Assembly: GCF_042680565.1 (NCBI RefSeq)
Contig: NZ_JBHUEJ010000008.1
Location: 91,830-155,829, forward strand
Direction: 5' to 3'
From: Ottowia flava
Lineage (GTDB): Bacteria > Pseudomonadota > Gammaproteobacteria > Burkholderiales > Burkholderiaceae_C
Length of the DNA: 64,000 nucleotides
A program made the translations under genes and the position numbers. Shown piece after piece: positions 52,733-59,634 of this stretch; within the stretch, counting starts at the first letter, position 1; every line of letters begins with the position of its first letter. The notes beneath the pieces are model-generated. The model ran no database searches. It was not told the origin of the DNA and saw nothing but the letters and a program-made list of their open reading frames with translations.

Positions 52733-53216
52733 CGCTCGGCTCCTTCGCCCCTGCGCGGATGGCGTCCTCCGCGTGCCACAGCATGGTCGCCGATTCGGGC
52801 ATGTTGCGGCGGGCGCATTCCATGCGGAGTTCGTTCACGATACCAGCGCATTTCTCCCGCGCTGCAGCCACCGCAGCGGCAAGCTGGTGGGCTGTGAATA
52901 GGGGCTGCACGATGCACGGCTCGCCATCAACAACGCCGTTGTAATCCCACTGCCTTGCCAGCTTGGCATCAGATACAAAGTGCGCCTGCGGTCCTTGCGA
53001 GCGTGAGTGCGTCACCACGGCCATCCACGCCGCTGGCTCCCCCACATCCGCAGTCTCAGCCTTGGCGGCAGCGTGGCCGGCTTGGTAGGTTCGCCATGCA
53101 GAGTCGGCCGGCATGTACTTGTACTCGCCGTCTACGTTGCGCTCGACTGAGCGTGGGAAGCCGCCCGAGAACCACGCCTCAAACTTCGCCCGCAGCGCTT
53201 CGGTGTCTGTCACCAT
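52725..53216 (-). CDS. Hypothetical phage protein, 163 aa
   Basis: A soluble protein with an N-terminal helix pair (LRAKFEAWFSGGFP and SAWRTYQAGHAAAKAE) and a central VSDAKLARQWDYNG. It then has repeated Ala-rich helices (AAAVAAAREKCAGIVNELR). This layout recurs in early-region phage proteins of unknown function. Its ATG overlaps the end of the upstream frame. Confidence 0.75.
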   Translation of the reverse strand: MVTDTEALRAKFEAWFSGGFPRSVERNVDGEYKYMPADSAWRTYQAGHAAAKAETADVGEPAAWMAVVTHSRSQGPQAHFVSDAKLARQWDYNGVVDGEPCIVQPLFTAHQLAAAVAAAREKCAGIVNELRMECARRNMPESATMLWHAEDAIRAGAKEPSDG

Positions 53217-53494
53217 AAATCCTCCGAAAATAGGTGGGGGCTTTGCGTTCCACCGGCTGCGCGCTTGAACTGGCCGGTACTCTCAGCGAGCCAGCGGGCA
53301 GAGAGGCGATCAAGGTATGTGCCGTTCTCGGTGAGAAAGCCTTCGCTGTGCGGGCCGTACAGGCCCGATCCAGTTTCTTTGGCGATGAACCGGATAACGT
53401 CGTGGTGTCGGTTCGGCGCGGGTAACGACCAGATGCGGCCCGCGTAACTGATGGCGACATGGGTAATCTGCTGGGTTTCGGTGTCGGTGGTCAT
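53210..53494 (-). CDS. Hypothetical phage protein, 94 aa
   Basis: A small soluble protein with HVAISYAGRIWSLPAPNRHHDVIRFIAKETGSGLYGPHSEGFLTENGTYLDR, a pattern I recall from phage early regions. It overlaps the preceding frame by 4 nt (ATGA) and the next by several nt. Confidence 0.75.
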   Translation of the reverse strand: MTTDTETQQITHVAISYAGRIWSLPAPNRHHDVIRFIAKETGSGLYGPHSEGFLTENGTYLDRLSARWLAESTGQFKRAAGGTQSPHLFSEDLW

Positions 53495-53712
53495 GATGGC
53501 GCCCTTTCTCGCGCTACAAGCATGGCGTCAGCCATTGCATATGCGTCAATTGCGAGAGCTATGCGCCAGTTCTCATCTGGGTAGACTTCGATCTGCTGCA
53601 GCAGCGGCCCAATCGCCCGAGCCGCGAAATAGTCGCGAAGCGTCATACCAGGGTCGGTCAACTCAAGGCCGCTGCCTCCTCGTTCAAGCACAGGGAACGC
53701 ACTGATGGTCAT
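53491..53712 (-). CDS. Hypothetical phage protein, 73 aa
   Basis: The central MTLRDYFAARAIGPLLQQ followed by a helical AIDAYAMADAMLVARE resembles a common phage early protein of unknown function. The ATG at 53712 overlaps the stop of a 40-codon frame, and its stop overlaps the next start (ATGA). Confidence 0.75.
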   Translation of the reverse strand: MTISAFPVLERGGSGLELTDPGMTLRDYFAARAIGPLLQQIEVYPDENWRIALAIDAYAMADAMLVARERAPS

Positions 53713-53831
53713 GATGGCTCTCCCACGCAGCACGTTTGCACTGCCTTGAGCTTCCCAAGGTGGACATGCCTGCCCGCGAGTTCATGGGCGCTTGGCAGGC
53801 CGGCGAGAACGGCGATTACAACGGAACTCAC
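53709..53831 (-). CDS. Possible 40-residue phage peptide
   Basis: The GTG at 53831 overlaps the stop of the upstream 138-residue gene (GTGA) and the stop overlaps the next ATG, so the frame fits the chain exactly. The peptide has a hydrophobic N-terminus (SSVVIAVLAGLP) and a CC pair near the end. No family is recognised. Confidence 0.45.
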   Translation of the reverse strand: MSSVVIAVLAGLPSAHELAGRHVHLGKLKAVQTCCVGEPS

Positions 53832-54244
53832 GCCCCGCCTCCCCTACACCACTTGTCGAACTCGGCCCATGCTTGGGCGTCGTCGGATGTGGCGTGAATG
53901 GTGTTGTGGTTGAGCGCCAAACGTTCGCCAATCTGGCCATCCCAGTGCAGGCACATAGCCCCGGAGTTCACTGCATTGTTAACGATCCAATACTCTGCGC
54001 CTTTTTCTGGCTCCTCCCTCAACGGCTCGGGCAACACCCACTCTTTGCCATTCACGGTCAGGGTGATGGTGTGCTTGTCAGGTGGCGGGGGTTCGTGGCC
54101 AACGTAGTATTCGAGGGCGCTTGATTTGAAGTTGGGATCGCGCAACGGGACCCAGCGGTCGCTATTATCTTTCACCCAACATTTCAATGTTCTATCCGAG
54201 TAATACAGGGTCGCAAGCTCCGCACGTTGTCGTGGTGTGGTCAC
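53828..54244 (-). CDS. Hypothetical phage protein, 138 aa
   Basis: A soluble protein with WVPLRDPNFKSSALEYYVGHEPPPP, a strand-rich TITLTVNGKEWVLPEPLREEPEKGAEYWIVN and a C-terminal DDAQAWAEFDKWCRGG. The KGAEYWIVNN segment recalls phage proteins that have a substrate-display type beta domain. Function unknown. Confidence 0.75.
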   Translation of the reverse strand: MTTPRQRAELATLYYSDRTLKCWVKDNSDRWVPLRDPNFKSSALEYYVGHEPPPPDKHTITLTVNGKEWVLPEPLREEPEKGAEYWIVNNAVNSGAMCLHWDGQIGERLALNHNTIHATSDDAQAWAEFDKWCRGGGA

Positions 54245-54720
54245 AGTTCACCCCCCTTCAATCCAAAGATGTGCCGCGCTGCGATCAGGGCATGCTCTCT
54301 ATCGCGGTAGGCCATGCGGTGTCGCAAAGCGTCCAAGTCATACCCATCGCCGCACCAGGCAAAACTCTCTACCCCTCGACTATTAAAAGGCTGAACCAGC
54401 CAGTACCACGTTCCAATTTCCGGCGCTTCCTTCATCGGCGCCACGTCATCGAACGTGAGCGGCTTGACTGGCGGGATGATGGTGTAGCCGTTGGCGCGCA
54501 ACAGATTCTCTGCGGCGTCGAGATCGGGTTGCTCGGGGACGATGCGGTATTCAACGATGTCACCGTCTTCATCACTGTGCGGCCAGTCGTAGGCGCCTGC
54601 AGCGACTGGCTTCCCTCGCTCCCCAATTCGGAGTCGCACCTCCACCAGTGTGTCTGGAGGCACAGGGCACTCGCCGCCGTGCCACTTGATCCAAGGGCCG
54701 TAGATTTTTTTGGGTTTCAT
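54241..54720 (-). CDS. Hypothetical phage protein, 159 aa
   Basis: It has IKWHGGECPVPPDTLVEVRLR, YDWPHSDEDGDIVEYRIVP and EIGTWYWLVQPFN. The HxGGxCPV...VEVR pattern and overall layout are shared with many tailed-phage early proteins. It overlaps the next frame by 4 nt (ATGA). Confidence 0.78.
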   Translation of the reverse strand: MKPKKIYGPWIKWHGGECPVPPDTLVEVRLRIGERGKPVAAGAYDWPHSDEDGDIVEYRIVPEQPDLDAAENLLRANGYTIIPPVKPLTFDDVAPMKEAPEIGTWYWLVQPFNSRGVESFAWCGDGYDLDALRHRMAYRDREHALIAARHIFGLKGGEL

Positions 54721-54881
54721 GGTGTTCCTTCTGCGTCAGGCCGTGGCCGGAAGTCCCTCGGCTCCGTCACTGGCTTCTGTTCGTGGCACACGTCGCACTC
54801 GCCAACGTGCCAAGTAGCGATGTGCCCATCGGGGTTGAAGCTGCCGCGCTTGGCAGCGCAGTCGGTGCAAATCCATTGCAT
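54717..54881 (-). CDS. Zinc-ribbon-like phage protein, 54 aa
   Basis: MQWICTDCAAKRGSFNPDG is followed by ATWHVGECDVCHEQKPV, giving two CxxC pairs that fit a small zinc ribbon. Its stop overlaps the ATG of the 159-residue gene (ATGA). It lies directly downstream of the dUTPase remnant. Confidence 0.75.
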   Translation of the reverse strand: MQWICTDCAAKRGSFNPDGHIATWHVGECDVCHEQKPVTEPRDFRPRPDAEGTP

Positions 54882-54883
54882 GG

Positions 54884-55034
54884 CTAGGCCCCGCTACTGC
54901 CAAACCCGCCAACACCCCGCGCCGTCGCGGACAGGTCGTCTGCCCATTCGAGGCGGTATTGCGGGGCGTCTTGAACCTTGGCCTGGGCGATGCGTTCGCC
55001 TGCCTTGATCTCAAACGGCAGCATATCCTCTGCT
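54884..55034 (-). pseudogene. dut: C-terminal remnant of a phage dUTPase, truncated by a TnpB element
   Basis: The last ~50 residues match dUTPase motifs 4 and 5: PFEIKAGERIAQAKV and TARGVGGFGSSG. The upstream two-thirds is missing and is replaced by the right end of the TnpB element; an ATG inside that element (55084) reopens a short fused frame. The missing N-terminal part was not found on the far side of the element, so a deletion accompanied or followed insertion. Confidence 0.75.
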
Positions 55035-55080
55035 TTGACTGCTCCCCGCGCTGAAGCACGGGGATTCTGAAAATCCGTGC

Positions 55081-56142
55081 TCATGCTGGGGCTCCTACTG
55101 CTAGCGATTCCAGTCCGAATCGGGCGATGTTCTTCGCAGCGTTCACGTCGCGGTCGTGTTCCGCGCCGCAACTACAAGTCCATCGCCTTATTCCTAGGTC
55201 GTTCGAGCCTTTCGGCCCCTCCACGCTTCCGCATGAAGAACACGCCTGGGTTGAATACGCTTCGTTGACTACCTCAAAAACCACTCCTGCCTGACGGCAC
55301 TTGTATTCCAAAGCGGTTTTGAACATGGCCCAGCCCGCATCCAGTGTGGACTTGGCCATCTTGGTTTTGACCAGCTTGGCGCTAGCCACGTCGCCCACGA
55401 AGATGGCGGCGTTGTTTTTCACAAGGTGCGTGGTGAACTTGTGGATTGCATCCTTGCGGCGATTCGCAATCTTGGCGTGTATCGCCTTGACGCGCTTTTT
55501 CTTCCGCGCCCTCTGCGCGGCTGCAAGTTGCGGCTCAAGCTCGCGGAACCACCGTCCTTGCAGCTTGTCGCCGTCGCTTGTGGTGGCGCACTCTTTCAGC
55601 CCCAAGTCGATGCCGACAGCCGATGCCCCCTGGCTGGGGAGAACCTCGACCTCGACGGCGACATTGAAATACCAGCGTCCACGGCTGTCTTCGTTGAACG
55701 ATCCGGCTCGCAGCTCAAAGCGGCTCAGGCCATAGCTGTCCCACAGGCTGAATTTGTGCCCACCAAACTGGACTTGGCCCGACTTGTACTTGGCGTGCCC
55801 GCCCTTGAATGGAATCCAGCCAAGCGAATACTTGGGCGACTTCGGGTTGCTGACGCGCCAGTTGAGGCGGGTCTTCTTGAACTGCTTGCGGCGTGTGGCG
55901 TACTCCACGCACACCAGTTGCACTGTGCCGCTGCCGACCGTAACGCCATCGCACCTGCTGTAGCCGGCGGTGAGCTTCTGTAGGTCGTAGGCGCTCAGCC
56001 ACTTGCCACGCTCACGGATGGCGCGGCTGCTGGTTTCGTTGGCGAAGTTGAACACCTGATTCACGTCGCGCGCCATGCGCCGAAGCACACTGGCGTGCTT
56101 GTCCTTGATGCGAATCTTGAGTGTCTTCACTGCCGTCTGCAT
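55081..56142 (-). CDS. tnpB: TnpB RNA-guided nuclease 1
   Basis: The 353-residue protein has the N-terminal OrfB helix-turn-helix region, RuvC residues Asp179 (AVGIDLGLKE), Glu294 (VVNEAYST) and Asp332 (EHDRDVNAAKNIA) and a zinc finger CSSCG...CSCG between them, so it looks catalytically intact. TnpB cuts DNA guided by an RNA made from the element's right end. The ATG lies 6 nt after a CACAAT -10, predicting a leaderless mRNA. It ends about 46 nt before the right end. Confidence 0.9.
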   Translation of the reverse strand: MQTAVKTLKIRIKDKHASVLRRMARDVNQVFNFANETSSRAIRERGKWLSAYDLQKLTAGYSRCDGVTVGSGTVQLVCVEYATRRKQFKKTRLNWRVSNPKSPKYSLGWIPFKGGHAKYKSGQVQFGGHKFSLWDSYGLSRFELRAGSFNEDSRGRWYFNVAVEVEVLPSQGASAVGIDLGLKECATTSDGDKLQGRWFRELEPQLAAAQRARKKKRVKAIHAKIANRRKDAIHKFTTHLVKNNAAIFVGDVASAKLVKTKMAKSTLDAGWAMFKTALEYKCRQAGVVFEVVNEAYSTQACSSCGSVEGPKGSNDLGIRRWTCSCGAEHDRDVNAAKNIARFGLESLAVGAPA

Positions 56143-56148
56143 GGCGTT

Positions 56149-56200
56149 ATTGTGGCACGAAAATACGACGCTTGCAAGCTGTTCTCGTGCCACGGATAAT
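56149..56200. promoter_or_regulatory. Symmetric divergent promoter pair with shared -35 and 9-bp inverted repeat
   Basis: The palindrome TTGCAA (56172-56177) lies exactly 17 nt from ATTGTG (minus-strand -10 CACAAT, 56149-56154) and 17 nt from GATAAT (56195-56200). Each -10 ends 6 nt before an ATG (tnpB at 56142, small gene at 56207). GTGGCACGA (56152-56160) and TCGTGCCAC (56185-56193) form a perfect inverted repeat across the promoters. Confidence 0.75.
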
Positions 56201-56206
56201 TCAGGC

Positions 56207-56368
56207 ATGGAAGAACGAAAAAAGACCGGGCGCCCGCCTGTCGCGCCGGATAAGGAATTGGTGCATGGCACGCTGCGGCTCACGCGCGCGCAATGGGAAA
56301 AGGTTCGCATGGCTGGTGTTCCTGCGCTACGGCTGCTGATTGATCGGTGGCGCCCAAAGAAGCCCTGA
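56207..56368 (+). CDS. Small ribbon-helix-helix-like protein of TnpB element 1
   Basis: The 53-residue basic protein MEERKKTGRPPVAPDKELV is followed by HGTLRLTRAQWEKVRM and ALRLLIDRWRP, a strand-helix-helix order with the feel of a ribbon-helix-helix repressor. It is divergent from tnpB and expressed from a leaderless-type promoter. It may repress the shared promoter region; this is inference. Confidence 0.65.
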   Translation: MEERKKTGRPPVAPDKELVHGTLRLTRAQWEKVRMAGVPALRLLIDRWRPKKP

Positions 56369-56428
56369 AGGGCTTCGCGCTTTCCTTCCCCGGCCTGAAG
56401 GCCGAGGCTTGACGCGCACTCGTGGTCA

Positions 56429-56749
56429 TCACGTCGCTTTCCGCAGTGGCGCCTTGTTCCCTGGCGTATTCCAGCGTGTCTGCGCCTTCTTCTCGCCAGC
56501 CAGCCACCACACGCCGCCCTGGCCATCGGCGCAGCGTTCCCGCGCCTTCACTTCAACATCGGAATAGCCGTGTGAAGCCAGCCACTTGCGAAACTGCACC
56601 GCAAGGCGCGCGGCAGTGCCCTGCGGACAGACGATGCGCTGGCCTACTTCGATTTGCTCAAAGATCGGGTCGTACTTGGATCGGACAATTCGCCCGCTGA
56701 TGTACGGGTCATTGGTGATGGTGAGTTCGGTTGCGTTGATTCGGGACAT
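56429..56749 (-). CDS. Hypothetical phage protein, 106 aa
   Basis: A soluble protein with DPIFEQIEVGQRIVCPQGTAARLAVQFRKWLASHGYSDVEVKARERCADGQGGVWWLAGEKK. It has no recognised family. No clear Shine-Dalgarno precedes the ATG, which follows hairpin cassette b. Directly after its stop, an ATGACCACG start of a further gene is cut off by the left end of the TnpB element. Confidence 0.7.
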   Translation of the reverse strand: MSRINATELTITNDPYISGRIVRSKYDPIFEQIEVGQRIVCPQGTAARLAVQFRKWLASHGYSDVEVKARERCADGQGGVWWLAGEKKAQTRWNTPGNKAPLRKAT

Positions 56750-56765
56750 GGTTTGTGCGTAAAAA

Positions 56766-56784
56766 AGCCCTCGCTGGGAGGGCT
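56766..56784 (-). terminator. Hairpin plus U-tract after ssb (cassette b)
   Basis: On the minus strand a 7-bp stem (AGCCCTC/GAGGGCT, 5-nt loop) is followed by six or seven Us, between the ssb stop and the next ATG. Confidence 0.8.
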
Positions 56785-56791
56785 GGGTGGG

Positions 56792-57241
56792 TTAGATTGA
56801 AAGCGCTAGGGCGCGGCGCTTTAGGGGGTCGGTGAACGGGACATCTGAGTCCATATCGTCAAAGCCCGATGAACCACCCTGATGCGGAGCCGGAGCCGGT
56901 GCGCGCCGTGCCTGCGGTGCTGGCGCGGGTGCGCTGCCCTGCTTGCTTCCTTGCAGCTTTACGTTGTTCACGCGCACCTCTTGCGCCTTGCGCTGCTGGT
57001 TGTCTTTGTCGGTGTACTCACGCTCCGTTACCTCGCCTGACACTGTGACAGGCTGTCCCTTCAGCAAAAAGGGCGCGAGCGCTTCAGCCCTCTTTCCCCA
57101 GAGCTGGCAGCGCCACCAAATGGTCGGCTTGTCTTGCCCCTGACTGTCGCCAACAGAAAACGAGCCAACCGCATCGCCGTTCGGGGTGCGGCGAATTTCA
57201 ATGTCTTTGCCCAGATTCCCGGCAATGGTGATTACGTTCAT
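56792..57241 (-). CDS. ssb: Single-stranded DNA-binding protein (phage)
   Basis: The 149-residue protein has the OB-fold core (MNVITIAGNLGKDIEIRRTPNGDAVGSFSV, TIWWRCQLWGKRAEALAPFLLKGQPVTVSGEVTEREYTDKD) and a disordered Ala/Pro-rich tail. The acidic tip DMDSDVPF is present but followed by TDPLKRRALALSI instead of ending the protein, so interaction through a free C-terminus may differ from host SSB. Confidence 0.93.
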   Translation of the reverse strand: MNVITIAGNLGKDIEIRRTPNGDAVGSFSVGDSQGQDKPTIWWRCQLWGKRAEALAPFLLKGQPVTVSGEVTEREYTDKDNQQRKAQEVRVNNVKLQGSKQGSAPAPAPQARRAPAPAPHQGGSSGFDDMDSDVPFTDPLKRRALALSI

Positions 57242-57258
57242 GGTTCTCTTTCAAAAAG

Positions 57259-57278
57259 CCGCCCCACATGCAGGGCGG
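57259..57278 (-). terminator. Hairpin plus U-tract before ssb (cassette c)
   Basis: CCGCCC and GGGCGG arms with an 8-nt loop are followed on the minus strand by five Us, then the ssb ribosome-binding region (GAACC). Confidence 0.65.
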
Positions 57279-57287
57279 GGGTTGGGG

Positions 57288-57785
57288 TTACTTCACGCGC
57301 AGGCTCTCGCCTTGAATCAGCCGGGCGCCGGGGATTTCCTCGCCCGCTTTCATGTGCTCCTTGAGCAATGCCTTGTCCAGCACCGGGTCGGGCGTGCGCC
57401 AGAACATGGATGGGATCATCTGCTCGTCAAACACTTCGACGGCTGGCGGATTTTTCTGGATGCGAACCTCGAACAGCGGGCAAGCTATCTTTTGGATGCC
57501 CAATTCGGTCATCGTGTCCTGCACTCGCTTGCGTAGGGCGTCGGTACGAGCGCTAATGGCCTTGTCCAGCGTCTGTAGCCGCTTGATTTCCGCCTGGATG
57601 GCCTGGCGAGGTGCCTCCATCGTGCGGGCAACTAGCTCATAGCCCTGCACCTTTTCCTCAAGTGCAAGCTGCTCATCCGAGCCTTCGATGGTGTCTGCGA
57701 TGGTGTCCGCATCCAGGTCCATGTCAGACAGCTTTTCTGCCAGGGCTAGCCACTGGCCTTTGAGTTCATATAGGGTCAGGCTCAT
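57288..57785 (-). CDS. Siphovirus Gp157-family protein
   Basis: The 165-residue protein starts with MSLTLYELKGQWLALAEKL and has a long coiled-coil centre (ALEEKVQGYELVARTMEAPRQAIQAEIKRLQTLDKAISARTDALRKRVQDTM), followed by the beta part ACPLFEVRIQKNPPAVEVFDEQMIP. This is the Gp157 layout. Gp157 proteins are found with ssDNA-binding and recombination genes and have been linked to phage resistance in streptococci. Its start overlaps the stop of the next gene by 4 nt. Confidence 0.88.
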   Translation of the reverse strand: MSLTLYELKGQWLALAEKLSDMDLDADTIADTIEGSDEQLALEEKVQGYELVARTMEAPRQAIQAEIKRLQTLDKAISARTDALRKRVQDTMTELGIQKIACPLFEVRIQKNPPAVEVFDEQMIPSMFWRTPDPVLDKALLKEHMKAGEEIPGARLIQGESLRVK

Positions 57786-58438
57786 GCGGGCACCTTCTGT
57801 TTTTCTTTGAGGCTTTTTACGGACGGGGTGTAAGCGTCAGCGGGCATCTCGTCCACGCTAGCCACTGTCATTCCACAGCCTTTGCTCACCCATGCGAGAA
57901 ACTTCTTGGTGTCGCTCTGGGTGTCCTGCAATAGCTGTTTGATTTCTGCGGCCTGCTCAGCGGAAATAAGTGGCGTTTCGCGACGGCGCGTTTCTTCGGA
58001 GGCCCATTCGACGTACTTCGAGTCATCCCATCGGCCGCTGAAAATGTCACCAGCAAAACCCAGCATAGATAAGCACTTGACCATGCCGTCAGTCACGGAC
58101 TTCTTTGGCGCATCTTCATCCACGATGTGCTTGCCAGCGGCTGACATATAGGCCGCGCGGGTTTGACCCATCTGCTCGATTTCGCAGCGTTGGTTGTCCC
58201 GCATGTACCAAACCCGCACCTTGGCAACGTGCAAGGCCTCATGCTCGCCAAAGCGCTCAAAGCGCTCGTCAAGGACCTGTACACCCCATCCTTGACCGCA
58301 TGGGCCAAAGGTTTCTGTCGCGCGCTGGATGATCCAGTATGGCTTTGGGCTGTTGCCCTTGTATTGCTTGCCTGTGATCGGCTTAACTGCCTTCGGGTCG
58401 GTGACGGACACCGATTGCCACAGTTTCATGTTGTCCAT
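57782..58438 (-). CDS. Putative Rad52-like single-strand annealing protein
   Basis: The 218-residue protein has PYWIIQRATETFGPCGQGWGVQVLDERF, VRVWYMRDNQRCEIEQMGQTRAAYMS and DEDAPKKSVTDGMVKCLSMLGFAGDIFSGRWDDS. The KKSVTDGMVKCLSMLGF segment resembles the Rad52 family helix, and the position beside Gp157 and SSB fits a recombination module. The family call is from pattern memory and context only. AGGAG precedes the ATG. Confidence 0.6.
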   Translation of the reverse strand: MDNMKLWQSVSVTDPKAVKPITGKQYKGNSPKPYWIIQRATETFGPCGQGWGVQVLDERFERFGEHEALHVAKVRVWYMRDNQRCEIEQMGQTRAAYMSAAGKHIVDEDAPKKSVTDGMVKCLSMLGFAGDIFSGRWDDSKYVEWASEETRRRETPLISAEQAAEIKQLLQDTQSDTKKFLAWVSKGCGMTVASVDEMPADAYTPSVKSLKEKQKVPA

Positions 58439-58446
58439 GTTTGCTC

Positions 58447-58560
58447 CTAGAAAGGCAGACCCTGAATCGCACAGCCCCATGCGATGCGCCAAGCATGGGC
58501 GCGCGAGTGATGGCGACGGTACTGCCGGTAGATGCGAATGAGGTCAAGGAGGCGTTTCAT
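58447..58560 (-). CDS. Small basic phage peptide, 37 aa
   Basis: MKRLLDLIRIYRQYRRHHSR followed by AHAWRIAWGCAIQGLPF is a short basic amphipathic protein often seen in phage early regions. It has AGGAGG just before the ATG and no room for another gene in the gap. Confidence 0.6.
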   Translation of the reverse strand: MKRLLDLIRIYRQYRRHHSRAHAWRIAWGCAIQGLPF

Positions 58561-58561
58561 G

Positions 58562-58732
58562 TCACTTCCTCGAAAGCCCCGCCAAAACAGCCGCACCCTG
58601 GGCGTCTGTCAGATTGGCGGCGGTGTTGATTAGGTCGTCGGTATCGCTGGGTGCGTCGTGGTAGCCAGCGAATGCGAATAGGAAGGCCAGTACCAGAAGG
58701 AGCGCCAGCACTGGGCCGGACGGGCGGGTCAT
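58562..58732 (-). CDS. Small single-pass membrane phage protein, 56 aa
   Basis: MTRPSGPVLALLLVLAFLFA is one transmembrane helix, followed by an acidic DAPSDTDDLINTAANLTDAQG domain and the ending VLAGLSRK. The ATG at 58732 overlaps the stop of the upstream 65-residue gene. No family recognised. Confidence 0.65.
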   Translation of the reverse strand: MTRPSGPVLALLLVLAFLFAFAGYHDAPSDTDDLINTAANLTDAQGAAVLAGLSRK

Positions 58733-58926
58733 ACCGCCCCCGCCATCGCCCGAAGCCGCTGCATGAAAGTCTTGCGGTGCGGCCCGCTGATCGCCTGGGC
58801 ATCCCATGGCGTAGGCTTCTTGAGCCACGATCCACCGATGATGATTCCTTTGCTGGTGGTGGTGAAGTTGGCGCGCCGTGATTCGGTGGCGCCGCGCATT
58901 TCTGGTGCGGTGATGGTCAGCATCAT
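58729..58926 (-). CDS. Hypothetical phage protein, 65 aa
   Basis: MMLTITAPEMRGATESRRAN leads into FTTTSKGIIIGGSWLKKPTPWD and a basic C-terminus. The ATG at 58926 has AGGAG 5 nt upstream and overlaps the previous stop. Function unknown. Confidence 0.65.
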   Translation of the reverse strand: MMLTITAPEMRGATESRRANFTTTSKGIIIGGSWLKKPTPWDAQAISGPHRKTFMQRLRAMAGAV

Positions 58927-59069
58927 TTCTGCTCCTTGCATTCGGCGTGGTACGCCTTGTCTTTGGCGTTGATGGTTTTGGCCAGCGCTTCGCACTTGGC
59001 CTGTGTTGGCATGGGCACGTCGTAAGTCGCGCCTGTGGTCACCAGAACCATGGTGAGAATCCAGTTCAT
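58923..59069 (-). CDS. Hypothetical phage protein, 48 aa
   Basis: MNWILTMVLVTTGATYDVPM starts with a short hydrophobic segment, and the remainder (TQAKCEALAKTINAKDKAYHAECKEQK) has a Cys pair. It may be a small exported or membrane-attached protein. It overlaps both neighbours by 4 nt. Confidence 0.6.
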   Translation of the reverse strand: MNWILTMVLVTTGATYDVPMPTQAKCEALAKTINAKDKAYHAECKEQK

Positions 59070-59263
59070 GCGGCCTCCTGTGCCACTCGAAATTCGTACT
59101 TAGCGTTTGTCCACATGGCCGGGTTAAGCAGCATGTGCATTGCAGTGGTACTGGCACTCAAGACCGGCACCCACTCGTCGTCGCAGCCCTCAAGCCGCGT
59201 TTCGATGACCTCGCCATCGGCCAGGGCGCGCAGGAATTCGGCGTGTGCGTGGGGCGAGCTCAT
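59066..59263 (-). CDS. Hypothetical phage protein, 65 aa
   Basis: The N-terminal HAEFLRALADGEVIETRLEGCDDEW and the C-terminal NAKYEFRVAQ are typical of a short phage early protein with a WY-rich end. It overlaps both neighbours by 4 nt. Confidence 0.7.
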   Translation of the reverse strand: MSSPHAHAEFLRALADGEVIETRLEGCDDEWVPVLSASTTAMHMLLNPAMWTNAKYEFRVAQEAA

Positions 59264-59634
59264 ATCGCCTTCCTCCGATCCACGCCCCGCCAGTAGTCGT
59301 CGCCCCGGTTCTTGAAAACGAGATCAATCAACTGGTCGCAGCGCCGCAGAATGTCTGCCTCGCGCCCGGTCTTGTTCTCTTTGTGGTCGGCCAGCACGCT
59401 CAGGAGCAGGCCCAGCGCTTCGCGTTCGCCGTCGTATTCGCCGATTTCCGCAGCAATGAAGCACTCGTCTGGATCGTCGGTCAGCACTTCCAGTGTTCGT
59501 TCCGCTGCGCTGGGCGCTGGGTACAGGGCGCGCTCGTAGGCTGCTTCGTCTTGTTGGCGCGCCTCGGCGTCGCTTAGGTACTGCGGCAGGGCAGGGCCGG
59601 TGCCGGTGGGTGTGCCGGCGTACTGGGTTCTCAT
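59260..59634 (-). CDS. Hypothetical phage protein, 124 aa
   Basis: A soluble protein with LPQYLSDAEARQQDEAAYERALYPAPSAAERTLEVLTDDPDECFIAAEIG and a C-terminal helix DILRRCDQLIDLVFKNRGDDYWRGVDRR. It overlaps the preceding start by 4 nt. Unknown family. Confidence 0.7.
   Translation of the reverse strand: MRTQYAGTPTGTGPALPQYLSDAEARQQDEAAYERALYPAPSAAERTLEVLTDDPDECFIAAEIGEYDGEREALGLLLSVLADHKENKTGREADILRRCDQLIDLVFKNRGDDYWRGVDRRKAI

Larger units (their letters stand above)
55035..56412 (-). mobile_element. TnpB-only IS200/IS605-family (IS1341-type) element 1
   Basis: The right end is a hairpin (CCCCGTGCTTCAGCGCGGGG) followed by AGCAGTCAA, the form I recall for IS605-type right ends. At the left end GGCCTGAAGGCC and CCCTGAAGGG hairpins are seen at about 56362-56400. 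The boundary near 56412 is approximate. No tnpA is present. It carries tnpB and a divergent 53-residue protein gene. Confidence 0.8.
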
